Part shown: one piece after another, positions 24,654 through 33,120 of the stretch
Layout: every line of letters begins with the position of its first letter
Position numbering within the stretch: the first letter of the stretch is position 1
NCBI RefSeq assembly: GCF_001552175.1
Contig: NZ_BCQR01000030.1
Span: 1 to 64,000 of the forward strand
Reading direction: 5' to 3'
Source of the DNA: Actinomadura kijaniata NBRC 14229
GTDB taxonomy: Bacteria > Actinomycetota > Actinomycetes > Streptosporangiales > Streptosporangiaceae
DNA: 64,000 nucleotides
The notes under the pieces: generated by a model
Seen by the model: the letters and a program-made list of their open reading frames with translations, nothing else
Databases searched by the model: none
What the model was told of the DNA's origin: nothing
Translations under genes and position numbers: made by a program

Positions 24654-24955
24654 CCCGTCGTTCCCGCTCGCGAGGGAGTCGCGGGCGCCGTTGCGCTCGA
24701 CTCAGGGCCGCCCGGCCGCTCGCTGCTCCCCAACGCGTGGCGCTCAGCGTTCCAGGCGGACGGAACTTCCTCGATCACGACGGTCAGGACGCGTTCGGGG
24801 TGCGGCGAGCCGGCGTGCGGCCGTTGAGGTCGGTCGCGGTCCGCACGCTGGCGGGCCGCGTTAGCGGAACGCCCGGGCCGTCCGGGACGATGGTCCGAAC
24901 CGGGAGAGGATCTCGCGTCCTCCCCGGTCCGACCCCCTTAACTCCGGAGTTTCCT
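24654..24955. other. Gap between etfD terminator and the PASTA lipoprotein
   Basis: About 300 bp without a supported gene. Open frames here have poor codon bias. The PASTA gene promoter is expected in the last 100 bp. Confidence 0.4.
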
Positions 24956-25333
24956 GTGCTGTCGTTCGTGATCGGCGGTCGTGCGAGGACCGCCCTGCTC
25001 TGCCTGCCCGTCGCCCTGGCCCTGACCGCCTGCGGGTCGGGCGGCGGGAAGTCCGCGTCCTCCTCGCCGCCCGCCACCGCGTCGGCCGATTCGGCCGTCG
25101 CGCGGTCGGCGGTGCCCGACGTGAAGGGCAGGACCTTCAAGGACGCGATCGTCGTGCTCAACGAGGCCGGGATCGCCAGCGTGCGCGCGGCGAGCTTCGA
25201 CAAGAACGCGAAGCTGCCCACCGACCCGGACGGGTGGAAGGTGTGCGGCCAGGATCCCGCCGCCGGGAGCCGGATCACCGCCGGGACGGCGGCCGAGCTG
25301 CTGCTGGCCGCCCCCTCCGCCGCCTGTGCGTGA
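24956..25333 (+). CDS. PASTA-domain lipoprotein
   Basis: The 125-residue product has a lipoprotein signal peptide ending in the lipobox LTAC (Cys about 26), a Ser/Ala linker and one PASTA domain (VPDVKGRTFKDAIVVLNEAGI to the end, with WKVCGQDPAAGSRI). PASTA domains bind peptidoglycan fragments or act as protein modules. Two Cys in the domain probably form a disulfide. GTG 24956 has GGAG six bases upstream. Monocistronic. Confidence 0.85.
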   Translation: MLSFVIGGRARTALLCLPVALALTACGSGGGKSASSSPPATASADSAVARSAVPDVKGRTFKDAIVVLNEAGIASVRAASFDKNAKLPTDPDGWKVCGQDPAAGSRITAGTAAELLLAAPSAACA

Positions 25334-25495
25334 CGGGTGTCGCGCCGGGTGACGGGAGCCGCCCAGGTGTGCGGAGGGCTTTCGGTGGGCACGAAAGGTG
25401 CATTGCGTCCCGTACCGGCTTGTCCGCGCCTCAAGCCGGTGCGGGGCGCGGCGCGTCTGGGCGAGGAACGGCCGGGCGGCTTGTAGAACCGGACC

Positions 25496-26239
25496 ATGGC
25501 TGTGGTCCTGTCGGTGGTGGCGTTCCTGATGACCCTGCTCGGCGGGGTGGTCGCGCTGCGGGTGCGGGACCGCCGCCATCTGGTGCTGGGGCTGGCCGGC
25601 GGGCTGATCCTCGGGGTGGTGGCGTTCGATCTGGTCCCGGGGTCGCTGGAGCTGTCGGACGCGGCGCCGCTGGGCGTGCCCGCGCCGATGATCGGCTTCG
25701 CGGCGGGGTTCCTGCTGCTGCACGTGGTCGAGCAGGCCGCCGCCATCCACCGCGCCCACGAGGGCGAGTACGCGCCGCACGAGCACGCCCACGGCGGCGC
25801 GTCCGGGCGGGCCGGGGTGCTGGCCGCCGGGGCGCTGGTCGGGCACAGCTTCGTGGACGGGCTCAGCATCGGCCTCGGTTTCCAGGCCGGGACGGACGTG
25901 GGCGTGCTGGTCGCGCTCGCCGTGGTGGTGCACGACTTCGCTGACGGGTTCAACACGGTCACCGCCGCGTCGCTGGGCAGGCCGGGACGCCGGGTGCCGC
26001 TGGCGCTGCTGCTCGCCGACGCGCTCGCGCCGGTCGCCGGGGCGCTGGTCACGCTCCTGGTGACGGTGCCCAAGGCCGTTCTGGGGCCGTACCTGGGGTT
26101 CTTCGCGGGGATCCTGCTCTACCTGGCGGCGGCGGAGATCCTGCCGGAGGCGCACGCCCGGCATCCGCGCGTGCTGACGCTGTGCTGCACGGGCGCGGGG
26201 ATGCTCGCGGTGTTCTTCGTGGTGGGGCTGGCCGGATAG
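25496..26239 (+). CDS. ZIP family metal transporter
   Basis: The 247-residue protein has seven or eight membrane helices, a His-rich loop (HEGEYAPHEHAHGG, about 85-99), and the two metal-site helices GHSFVDGLSIGLG and VHDFADGFNTV. These are the hallmark of ZIP transporters, which bring zinc or related divalent metals into the cytoplasm. Length is typical of short bacterial ZIPs. No metal-regulator site was recognised upstream. A hairpin follows. Confidence 0.9.
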   Translation: MAVVLSVVAFLMTLLGGVVALRVRDRRHLVLGLAGGLILGVVAFDLVPGSLELSDAAPLGVPAPMIGFAAGFLLLHVVEQAAAIHRAHEGEYAPHEHAHGGASGRAGVLAAGALVGHSFVDGLSIGLGFQAGTDVGVLVALAVVVHDFADGFNTVTAASLGRPGRRVPLALLLADALAPVAGALVTLLVTVPKAVLGPYLGFFAGILLYLAAAEILPEAHARHPRVLTLCCTGAGMLAVFFVVGLAG

Positions 26240-26240
26240 G

Positions 26241-26280
26241 CGGACGGGCCGCCCGGTCGCGCACCGGACGGCCCGTTCGG
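26241..26280. terminator. Bidirectional terminator
   Basis: An imperfect stem of about 16 bp (CGGACGGGCCG ... CGGCCCGTTCGG with inner CCGGT/ACCGG) lies between the ZIP stop at 26239 and the convergent betaine transporter stop at 26290. Confidence 0.75.
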
Positions 26281-26289
26281 CGGGAGCGG

Positions 26290-28056
26290 TCACTTCATGA
26301 TCGAGGGCATGAAGCCGGGATTGGCCTTGCGCCACTCCTCGACGCCCCTGGCCTCCTGGCCCTTGTACTTGTTGATGACCAGGTCCTCCAGCGGGAACAG
26401 CTGGTCGTCCTTCATCCGGAACCTCTTCAGCCAGCCGGTCAGCTCGGGGAAGTCCTTGCCGAAACCCTTGCGGGCCAGCATGTGCACCCTCTCGGCCGAT
26501 CCGAAGGTGCCCTTCGGGTCGGCCAGCGGCTTGATCGGGAACTTGGCGTAGGCCCAGTGCGGCTTCCACAGCGCCACCACGATCGGCTTGCCGTTCTTCA
26601 CCGAGCGGCTCAGCTCGGCCAGCATCGCCGGGGTGGAGCCCTGGACCAGCTCGAACCCGCCGTTCAGGCCGTAGCCGGGCATCACCTTGTTCTTGATGAT
26701 CTTCATCTCGCCGGCGCTGGGCTCGATGCCGATGATCTTCCCGCCGTAGCGGGCGGGGTCCTTCGTGAGGTCGGCGACGCTGTTGGCGGGGTCGTTCTTC
26801 AGCACCGCGAGCTGCATGCTGGCGTTGTCGTACCAGGGGCCGAGATCCTCGATCTGGCCCTTGTACCTGCCGTAGTAGTCGGCGTGCGTGGCGGGCAGCC
26901 AGGCCCCCAGGAACAGGTCCACGTCCTTGGAGGCCAGCCCCGAGTACAGCGGACCGGCGTCGACCTGCTGGAGCTCGACCTGGTAGCCCTTCTTCTCCAG
27001 CTCGACCTTCCACAGGTGGGTGACCGCCACGTCCTCGTCCCACGGGATGTACCCGATGGTGAGCTTGCGGGCGGCGGGCGAGTCGCCGCCGGCGCCGGTG
27101 AGGCCCATCCCGGCCGACACGACCACCAGGGCCAGCACCCCGGCCAGCGCGAACGCCGGGCGCGGCCGGTAGGCGAGCGCCCCGCGCCAACCGCCGGACG
27201 TCGCCGCGGCGGTGGCCCGCCGGCGCCCGATCGGGCTGAGCCGGGTGCCGAGCGCGCCGGTCATCCGGTCCAGGGTGATCGCCAGGATGACGACCGACAG
27301 GCCCGCCTCGAAGCCGCGGCCGACGTCCAGCTGCGTGATCGCGCCGAACACCTCGGCGCCCAGGCCGCCCGCGCCGACCATGCCCGCGATCACGACCATG
27401 GACAGCGACAGCATGATCACCTGGTTGACGCCGGTCATGATGGTGCCGAGCGCCAGCGGCAGCTGCACGCGCAGCAGGGTCTGCCGGGGCGGCGTGCCGA
27501 ACGCCTCGGCCGCCTCGACCATCTCCCGGTCGACCTGGCTGATGCCGAGCCGGGTCAGCCGCACGCCCGGCGGCAGCGCGAAGATCATCGTGGCGATGAC
27601 GCCCGGCACCTGCCCGACCCCGAAGAAGAAGATCGCCGGGATGAGGTAGACGAACGCCGGCATCGTCTGCATGAAGTCCAGCACCGGCTGCACGACCGCC
27701 GCCACCCGGGGCCGCCGCGCCGCCGCGATGCCCAGCGGGACGCCGATCGCCAGCGCCGCGACGCTCGCGACCAGCACCAGCGCGAGGGTCTTCATGGCCG
27801 ACTCCCACTCACCGAGGTTGTCGATGAGCAGCATCCCGACCAGGCCGACCAGCGCGAACACCGGTCCGCGCAGCCACCAGCCCAGCACCGCGACGATCAG
27901 CGCCATGGCCAGCGCGGACGGCGTGGTCAGCGCGGCCTCCAGCCCGCCGACCAGCCCGCCGACCACGCTCTTCACCGCGTCGAAGACGGGACCGCCGTTG
28001 TCGGTGAGGAAACCGACGGCGCCCTCCACCCAGTCGCCCAGGGGAAGCTTAGACAT
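26290..28056 (-). CDS. Glycine betaine/proline ABC transporter, permease fused to substrate-binding domain
   Basis: The 588-residue protein joins a ProW/OpuAB-type permease (residues 1-about 300, with the EAA loop EAAEAFGTPPRQTLLRVQLP) to an OpuAC/ProX-type binding domain (about 330-588, beginning KLTIGYIPWDEDVAVTHLW). The fused binding domain faces outside and feeds betaine or other quaternary amines to the channel. This fusion is known in OpuA-like systems of some bacteria. Its ATG overlaps the ATPase stop by 8 bases, so both proteins are made together. Confidence 0.92.
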   Translation of the reverse strand: MSKLPLGDWVEGAVGFLTDNGGPVFDAVKSVVGGLVGGLEAALTTPSALAMALIVAVLGWWLRGPVFALVGLVGMLLIDNLGEWESAMKTLALVLVASVAALAIGVPLGIAAARRPRVAAVVQPVLDFMQTMPAFVYLIPAIFFFGVGQVPGVIATMIFALPPGVRLTRLGISQVDREMVEAAEAFGTPPRQTLLRVQLPLALGTIMTGVNQVIMLSLSMVVIAGMVGAGGLGAEVFGAITQLDVGRGFEAGLSVVILAITLDRMTGALGTRLSPIGRRRATAAATSGGWRGALAYRPRPAFALAGVLALVVVSAGMGLTGAGGDSPAARKLTIGYIPWDEDVAVTHLWKVELEKKGYQVELQQVDAGPLYSGLASKDVDLFLGAWLPATHADYYGRYKGQIEDLGPWYDNASMQLAVLKNDPANSVADLTKDPARYGGKIIGIEPSAGEMKIIKNKVMPGYGLNGGFELVQGSTPAMLAELSRSVKNGKPIVVALWKPHWAYAKFPIKPLADPKGTFGSAERVHMLARKGFGKDFPELTGWLKRFRMKDDQLFPLEDLVINKYKGQEARGVEEWRKANPGFMPSIMK

Positions 28057-29305
28057 CGGCGGTCACCCCCTTGCGGACGTCGGCCAGCTCCTCGTCGCCG
28101 ATCACCGGCAGGTCCCCCGTGTTGGCGGCCAGGTTCCCCAGCGCGGCCAGCAGCGTGACCCGCGGGATCACGCCGAGCAGCCGTCCGGCCCCGTCGACCA
28201 CCGGCACCGGCAGCGCGCTCTCGGCGCACCGCGCGAACAGCTCGGCGACCGGCGTGTCGGGGGTGACGGTCTCCAGCTCGGCCTCCAGCAGGCCGTCCAG
28301 CGAGTCGGCCCCGTCCCGGACCGCCTGGGCGGCGGGCTCGGCGTACACCGCGCCGATCAGCTTGCGGTCGCGTCCCACGACGAACGCGCCCGCCGTCTGC
28401 GTCTCGCGCATCGCCCGCACGGCCGCGCGTGGACCGTTCCCAGGGTCCACGATCGCCAGCGGCTTCTCCATGACCGACGCCGCGGTCAGCACCCGCGTGC
28501 GGTCCACGTCGGCGACGAACTGCGCGACGTAGTCGTTGGCCGGATCCGTGAGGATCTCCTCGGCGGTGCCGACCTGCATGACCCGCCCGCCCCGCAGCAT
28601 GGCGATCCGGTCGCCGAGCCGCATGGCCTCGTTCAGGTCGTGCGTGATGAAGACGATCGTCTTGCCCAGGTCGGTCTGGAGCTCCAGCAGCAGTTCCTGC
28701 ATCTCCCGCCGGATGAGCGGGTCCAGCGCGCTGAACGCCTCGTCCATCAGCAGGATCTCGGTCTCGGCGGTCAGCGCCCGCGCGATGCCGACGCGCTGCT
28801 GCATACCCCCCGACAGCTCGCCGGGAAGCCTGTCCTCCCACCCCGACAGCCCGACCTTGTCCAGGAACGCCCGGGCCTTCCCGTGCCGCTCGGCCTTCCC
28901 GACGCCCTGCACCTCCAGCCCGTAGGCGGCGTTCTCCAGCACCGTCCGGTGCGGGAACAGCGCGAAGTGCTGGAACACCATGCTGATCTTCTTCTGCCGC
29001 AGTTCCCGCAGCGCCTTGGGCGAGAGCCGGGTGAGGTCGGTCCCGTCGATCAGGATCCGGCCGGCGGTGGGCTCCAGGAGCCCGTTGAGCATCCGGATCA
29101 ACGTGGACTTCCCGGACCCCGACAGGCCCATCACCACGAAGATCTCACCCTGCCGGACCTCGAAGGACACGTCCACCACGGCGGGCGTCACGCCCAGGCC
29201 GCGCCGGACCTCCTCCAGGTCGGCGCCGCCCGCCAGCCTGCGGGCGGCCTCACCGGCCTTCCGGCCGAACACCTTCGTCACGTTCTCTACGCGGAGTGCG
29301 GACAC
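28049..29305 (-). CDS. Glycine betaine ABC transporter ATPase with tandem CBS domains (ProV/OpuAA)
   Basis: The 418-residue protein has Walker A (GLSGSGKSTLIRML about 55-68), signature LSGGMQQRVGIARAL, Walker B ILLMDEAFSALDP and switch His in FITHDLNEA. Two CBS domains follow (about 275-415), which in OpuA-type importers sense ionic strength or c-di-AMP. GTG 29305 has GGAGAGGAG upstream. The importer takes up compatible solutes during osmotic stress. A leader hairpin at 29360 lies 55 nt upstream. Confidence 0.93.
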   Translation of the reverse strand: MSALRVENVTKVFGRKAGEAARRLAGGADLEEVRRGLGVTPAVVDVSFEVRQGEIFVVMGLSGSGKSTLIRMLNGLLEPTAGRILIDGTDLTRLSPKALRELRQKKISMVFQHFALFPHRTVLENAAYGLEVQGVGKAERHGKARAFLDKVGLSGWEDRLPGELSGGMQQRVGIARALTAETEILLMDEAFSALDPLIRREMQELLLELQTDLGKTIVFITHDLNEAMRLGDRIAMLRGGRVMQVGTAEEILTDPANDYVAQFVADVDRTRVLTAASVMEKPLAIVDPGNGPRAAVRAMRETQTAGAFVVGRDRKLIGAVYAEPAAQAVRDGADSLDGLLEAELETVTPDTPVAELFARCAESALPVPVVDGAGRLLGVIPRVTLLAALGNLAANTGDLPVIGDEELADVRKGVTADV

Positions 29306-29359
29306 GATCTCCTCTCCGGGCTCCGCGGACGTCGGGGGGAACGCCCGTCGCCCACGACC

Positions 29360-29391
29360 AGGGGGTGGCACCCGGCTGGATGCCACCCCCT
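29360..29391 (-). promoter_or_regulatory. Leader hairpin upstream of the betaine ABC operon
   Basis: A perfect 11-bp stem (29360-29370 with 29381-29391, AGGGGGTGGCA) and a 10-base loop lies 55 nt before the ATPase start. It may be an attenuator or processing site. I do not see the conserved core of the ydaO (c-di-AMP) riboswitch. Confidence 0.5.
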
Positions 29392-29537
29392 GATCACAGG
29401 CGTGCGGAGCCACTCACCAATGGGGGCCACCGGACGGGCGGCGGCGACGGATAAGGGAGCCAGCCGGCCGCTCTGCCCAGCTATCGCTGGTTGATACCCA
29501 CTTGGTAGAACTTTTCACCTTTCAGTGATGGAGATCA

Positions 29538-29569
29538 CGATCGTTGGGGCTTCCTTTGGGGAACGATCA
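29538..29569 (-). terminator. Weak hairpin at the dcd stop
   Basis: GATCGTT and AACGATC arms with a 16-base loop begin at the dcd stop codon. The stem is only 7 bp, so the assignment is tentative. Confidence 0.4.
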
Positions 29570-30142
29570 CACTTTGGTGCGGTGGAAGTTCTGGTACGAC
29601 CGCGACGGCGTCGGCCCCCGCTGGTCCTGGTACCGCGACCCGTACTCGGGCGACCCGTAGGGCCGTTCCGCCGGGGAGCTGGTCCGGAACAGGCACATCT
29701 GCCCGATCTTCATCCCCGGCCACAGCTTGATCGGCAGCGTGGCGACGTTCGACAGCTCCAGCGTCACGTGCCCGCTGAACCCGGGGTCGATCCACCCGGC
29801 CGTCGAGTGCGTGAGCAGCCCGAGCCGCCCCAGCGAGCTCTTCCCCTCCAGCCGCGCCGCGAGATCGTCGGGAAGCTGGAACACCTCGTAGGTGGAGGCG
29901 AGCACGAACTCCCCGGGGTGGAGCACGAACGCCTCGTCCCCCTCCGGCTCGACCAGCCTGGTCAGGTCCGGCTGCTCGACGGCGGGGTCGATGTGCGGGT
30001 ACCTGTGGTTCTCGAACACCCGGAAGTAGCGGTCCAGTCGCACGTCCACACTGGACGGCTGGATCATCTCGGGCTCGAACGGGTCGATCTTCACCCGTCC
30101 GGCCTGGATTTCGGCCCTGATGTCGCGATCGGAGAGCAGCAC
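29567..30142 (-). CDS. dcd: dCTP deaminase
   Basis: The 191-residue protein starts with [12 protein letters not shown] and has the family blocks [12 protein letters not shown], the active-site segments [11 protein letters not shown] and [15 protein letters not shown] (catalytic Glu), and the Lys/Arg-rich [16 protein letters not shown]. It deaminates dCTP; actinobacterial enzymes of this length (as in Mycobacterium) also hydrolyse the dUTP formed, giving dUMP for thymidylate synthesis. GTG 30142 matches the conserved start; the upstream in-frame codons are not family-like. Divergent from tRNA-Gly. Confidence 0.95.
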   Translation of the reverse strand: MLLSDRDIRAEIQAGRVKIDPFEPEMIQPSSVDVRLDRYFRVFENHRYPHIDPAVEQPDLTRLVEPEGDEAFVLHPGEFVLASTYEVFQLPDDLAARLEGKSSLGRLGLLTHSTAGWIDPGFSGHVTLELSNVATLPIKLWPGMKIGQMCLFRTSSPAERPYGSPEYGSRYQDQRGPTPSRSYQNFHRTKV

Positions 30143-30216
30143 GTCAGAAAAGCTACCGGCTCCGGCCCGTCCCCCGCGCACCAACGCGACCGGCTCGCCA
30201 ACCGATGATTTTCCGG

Positions 30217-30222
30217 TACGAT
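30217..30222 (+). promoter_or_regulatory. Possible -10 element (TACGAT) for tRNA-Gly
   Basis: TACGAT lies 33 bp upstream of the tRNA. A matching -35 is weak (around 30194). Confidence 0.3.
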
Positions 30223-30254
30223 GTCCGAGCAGCGGTCCTCAGGGACCGGAGCAC

Positions 30255-30325
30255 GCGGATGTAGTTCAATGGTAGAACTTCAGCTTCCCAAGCTGATAAC
30301 GCGGGTTCGATTCCCGTCATCCGCT
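30255..30325 (+). tRNA. tRNA-Gly (anticodon CCC)
   Basis: The acceptor stem GCGGATG/CATCCGC, the D arm with TAGTTCAATGGTAGAA, the anticodon arm CAGC-TTCCCAA-GCTG with anticodon CCC, and the T arm GCGGGTTCGATTCCCGT all fold in standard cloverleaf form. CCA is not encoded. Confidence 0.97.
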
Positions 30326-30400
30326 CAGCCAGACGAGGCCCAGGTCCGGGGATGACCCCCGAGCTTGGGCCTCAGTCGTGTTCAGCACTTGAAGGTGCCT

Positions 30401-30631
30401 GTGACCATCCCCGATGACCTCAAGCGTTCGTTGAGGCGGTTGCGCGAGGTGCGGGTCCGGCGGCCGGTCGATGAGGAGTCGCCGGCGTTCGCCGACTGGC
30501 GGGATGAGATGGCGGATGCCCTCGACGAGCTGTCCCGGAGGCTGCTGTTCGGGGAGGACCGGGCGCGTGCCGCCGCCGAGGCGGCGGCCGCGCGGGTCAA
30601 GGCCGAGGGGATCCGCGCCAGGCTCGGCTGA
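30401..30631 (+). CDS. Small helical protein, unknown function
   Basis: The 76-residue product (VTIPDDLKRSLRRLREVR ... DWRDEMADALDELSRRLLFGEDRARAAAEAAAARVKAEG) is almost entirely charged amphipathic helix, perhaps coiled coil. GAAGG five bases before GTG 30401 supports the start. It sits directly after tRNA-Gly, convergent with the O-methyltransferase. No family recognised. Confidence 0.65.
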   Translation: MTIPDDLKRSLRRLREVRVRRPVDEESPAFADWRDEMADALDELSRRLLFGEDRARAAAEAAAARVKAEGIRARLG

Positions 30632-30641
30632 GCGGGCTCGG

Positions 30642-31295
30642 TCAGCGCTTTGTCGCCAGGGTCAGGCCGTCGCCGATGGGCAGCAGGACCAGCTCGACCC
30701 GGTCGTCCTGCGCGGCGTGCTCGTTGAACGCCCGGATCGCGCGCACGTCCTCGCTCTGTTCGGCCTCGTCGAGGACGCGGCCGCCGCGCAGGGTGTTGTC
30801 GACCAGCAGGACGCCGCCGGGCCGGACGCGGGGGACCAGCTCCTCCCAGTAGTCGAGGTAGGAGACCTTGTCGGCGTCGATGAAGGCGAGGTCGACCGGC
30901 TCGTCCAGCGTCCGCAGCGTCTCCAGGGCGGGGGCGATCCGCAGCTCGATCCGGTCGGCGACCCCGGCCTTCTCCCAGTAGCGCCGCGCGACCGACGTCC
31001 ACTCCTCGCTCACGTCGCAGCACAGCAGCCGCCCGCCCGGAGCGAGGCCGCGCGCGACGCAGATCGAGGAGTAACCGGTGAACGTCCCCACCTCCACGGC
31101 CCGCCGCGCCCCGGTGATCCGGGTCAGCAGGGTCATGAACGTGCCCTGCTCGGGGCCGATCTGCATGCTCGCGCTCGGCGCGAACCGCTCGGCGGTCTCC
31201 TCGGCCAGCTCCTCCAGCAGCGCGTCGGGTCCGCTGCTGTGCGCGATGAGGTAGTCGTGGAGCTCGGCGGAGAGCTGGATGCTGCGCTTGGTCAT
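30642..31295 (-). CDS. O-methyltransferase (class I SAM-dependent, CCoAOMT-like)
   Basis: The 217-residue protein has the methyltransferase_3 pattern: MQIGPEQGTFMTLLTRI, AVEVGTFTGYSSICVARGL (SAM motif I), LLCCDVSEEW, DLAFIDADKVSYLDYWE (metal-binding Asp region) and GGVLLVDNTLRGG. Relatives methylate catechol-type hydroxyls with a divalent metal. ATG 31295 is at the family start (MTKRSIQLSAELHDYLIAHS). The substrate is unknown. Confidence 0.92.
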   Translation of the reverse strand: MTKRSIQLSAELHDYLIAHSSGPDALLEELAEETAERFAPSASMQIGPEQGTFMTLLTRITGARRAVEVGTFTGYSSICVARGLAPGGRLLCCDVSEEWTSVARRYWEKAGVADRIELRIAPALETLRTLDEPVDLAFIDADKVSYLDYWEELVPRVRPGGVLLVDNTLRGGRVLDEAEQSEDVRAIRAFNEHAAQDDRVELVLLPIGDGLTLATKR

Positions 31296-31436
31296 GATCA
31301 CACCGTTCCCCACCGCCGCCCCGGCTTCAACCGGTGGAGGGTGCCGGCGGAGAAAAATTCGGCGGGGGTGACAACCGGCGGGGGCCGCGCGGGGGTTGTC
31401 GGGGGTGAAGATGGTTCTTGATCCTCGAGGAGTCCG

Positions 31437-32039
31437 ATGAAGCACAAGGGTCGTCCCCGACGTTCCCTGACCCTGTCGGTGGCCGCTCTCGGCGGTGCCG
31501 GCGTGCTGGCCGGCGGCCTGTGGCTGTCGGCGGGCGCGGACGAGGCCCCGCGGGCGTCGAACGTCGCGGCGAAGGGCTCGCTGCCCACCTCCCGGCCGCA
31601 GCCGAGCGCGCCGCCCACCACCCGGCCGGGCACGCCGCCCGCCCGGCCCGGCGTCCCCTGCCCGTCCCCGACGGCGAATCCGCCCCGGCCCGGCAAGCCG
31701 AACCCGACGGCCAGCCCGACACGGCCCGGCAAGCCGCGTCCGACGGTCACCCCGACGAGGCCCGGGAAGCCGCGCCCGTCGCAGCCGCCCACGGTGACAC
31801 CGACGCCGATTCCGCCGCCCACGGCGACCCCGGTGCCGCCGCGGCCCACCGCGTCCCCGACCAAGCCGCCGACCGTTCGTCCGACCCCGCCCCCGGCCCG
31901 GCCGGGCACGGCGAAGCCGACCCCGCGGCCCGTGCCTCCGCCCGCCGACTGCGTGACGCCGCCCGGTAAGCCCCGGCCGAGCGTGCCGCCGACCCCGGCC
32001 GAGCCGCCGGTGCGGACCCCGGCGGCGGTCCGGGAGTAG
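31437..32039 (+). CDS. Secreted Pro/Thr-rich low-complexity protein
   Basis: The 200-residue product has a basic start and hydrophobic segment (LTLSVAALGGAGVLAGGLWLS, about 11-31), then about 165 residues of Pro/Thr/Lys/Arg-rich sequence with repeated TRPGKPRP units near residues 90-118. It should be exported and extended, perhaps wall-spanning or glycosylated. GAGGAG precedes ATG 31437. It lies 8 bp before a SigE-family sigma gene and is likely in one operon with it. No enzymatic domain. Confidence 0.75.
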   Translation: MKHKGRPRRSLTLSVAALGGAGVLAGGLWLSAGADEAPRASNVAAKGSLPTSRPQPSAPPTTRPGTPPARPGVPCPSPTANPPRPGKPNPTASPTRPGKPRPTVTPTRPGKPRPSQPPTVTPTPIPPPTATPVPPRPTASPTKPPTVRPTPPPARPGTAKPTPRPVPPPADCVTPPGKPRPSVPPTPAEPPVRTPAAVRE

Positions 32040-32047
32040 GGCTGTCC

Positions 32048-32575
32048 GTGTTGAGCGTTCGGGAGGCCCGCGGGGCGGAGGCGACCTTCGACGAGTTCGT
32101 CAACGCCACCGCGGGCAGCCTGCTGCGCACCGCCGTGTTCCTGGTGTACGACCGGCACCTGGCCGAGGACCTGCTCCAGATCGCCTACGAGCGCGTCGCC
32201 CGCCGCTGGAAGCGCGTCGCGGCGGGCGGCAACCCGGAGGCCTACGCCCGTAAGGTGCTGGTCAACCTCGCCATCGACGAGCGGAAGCGCCGGTCCCGAT
32301 GGCGGGACACACCGGTCGGGTCGGTCGCCGACCTCGAACGCGTCGCCCGGACGCCGCACGTCGCCGGGCCCGGCGACGGGGAGCTGGAGGAGGCCCTGCG
32401 CGCGCTGTCGGCCAAGCAGCGGGCCGTCCTCGTGCTGCGGTACTGGTGCGACCTGAACGAAGAGGAGATCGCCGAGACGCTGGGGATCTCCCGGGGGACG
32501 GTGAAGAGCCACACGGCGCGGGCGATGACCGCGCTGCGGAAGCGGATGAAGGAGGGCGGGGCCCATGGACCCTGA
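32048..32575 (+). CDS. SigE-family ECF sigma factor
   Basis: The 175-residue product has the short SigE-family layout: FDEFVNATAGSLLRTAVFLVYDRHLAEDLLQIAYERVARRW in region 2, the NLAIDERKRRSRW block, and region 4 LSAKQRAVLVLRYWCDLNEEEIAETLGISRGTVKSHTARAMTALRKRM. GTG 32048 is the only plausible start. The 3' end overlaps the membrane protein gene at 32565 by 11 bases. It is probably an envelope-stress sigma regulated by that neighbour. Confidence 0.92.
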   Translation: MLSVREARGAEATFDEFVNATAGSLLRTAVFLVYDRHLAEDLLQIAYERVARRWKRVAAGGNPEAYARKVLVNLAIDERKRRSRWRDTPVGSVADLERVARTPHVAGPGDGELEEALRALSAKQRAVLVLRYWCDLNEEEIAETLGISRGTVKSHTARAMTALRKRMKEGGAHGP

Positions 32576-33071
32576 GCTCGAATCCCGGCTGCGCGAGCAC
32601 TACCGCCGCGCCGCCGACGGGATCCGGCCCGACCCCGACCTCATGCGTCGGCTGCACGACACGGACCGCGCGACCGTCCCCTGGTGGCGCCGCTGGGCGG
32701 CGCCCGTCCTGGCGGCCGCCGTCACGGCCGGGGTGATCGTGGCGATCGCCGTCCTGCTGTGGCCGCGATCCGGCCCGCCCGGACCCCTGGGTCCCCCCGC
32801 GCCCCCGGTGGAGACGGGAAGCCCGACGCCCACCCCGACGCTCACCCCGCCGCCCAGCCCCACGGACAACGTCCCGAGCCCCCCGGCAACCGTTTCGCCG
32901 ACGCCTCCGCCGACCCCGAGGTCGGTGCTCCCGTCGCGTTCGCCGGCCGCCCCGCCCCGGACGTCCAGCATCCCGACGGGCCCCCCGGAGCTGGGGCCTC
33001 CCTCGCCCGGAGTGCCCACCCGTCCGAGCCCCTCGGAGACCCCGCCACCCGGCCCTGCCCGGAACCGGTGA
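32565..33071 (+). CDS. Membrane protein with Pro/Thr-rich outside tail (probable anti-sigma partner)
   Basis: The 168-residue product has a 40-residue cytoplasmic part (LESRLREHYRRAADGIRPDPDLMRRLHD), one membrane helix (about 45-66, AAPVLAAAVTAGVIVAIAVLL) and a 95-residue Pro/Ser/Thr tail outside. Such proteins behind SigE-family genes are usual anti-sigma candidates; no zinc motif is seen. GGAGGGCGG precedes ATG 32565. The tail composition matches the protein at 31437. Confidence 0.8.
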   Translation: MDPELESRLREHYRRAADGIRPDPDLMRRLHDTDRATVPWWRRWAAPVLAAAVTAGVIVAIAVLLWPRSGPPGPLGPPAPPVETGSPTPTPTLTPPPSPTDNVPSPPATVSPTPPPTPRSVLPSRSPAAPPRTSSIPTGPPELGPPSPGVPTRPSPSETPPPGPARNR

Positions 33072-33120
33072 TCGGCGGGGCGCGTCCAACGGCCGTCCGT
33101 CTCCGGGAAGGGGCCTGCTG

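Noticed and set aside
29306..29540. ydaO (c-di-AMP) or guanidine riboswitch upstream of the betaine importer
   Set aside because: Hairpins are present, but I could not match the conserved core of either class by eye. Kept only as an unclassified leader.
30255..30640. Integration site at tRNA-Gly
   Set aside because: No integrase, excisionase or repeated 3' tRNA end occurs in the next several kilobases, and the neighbours look like core genes.
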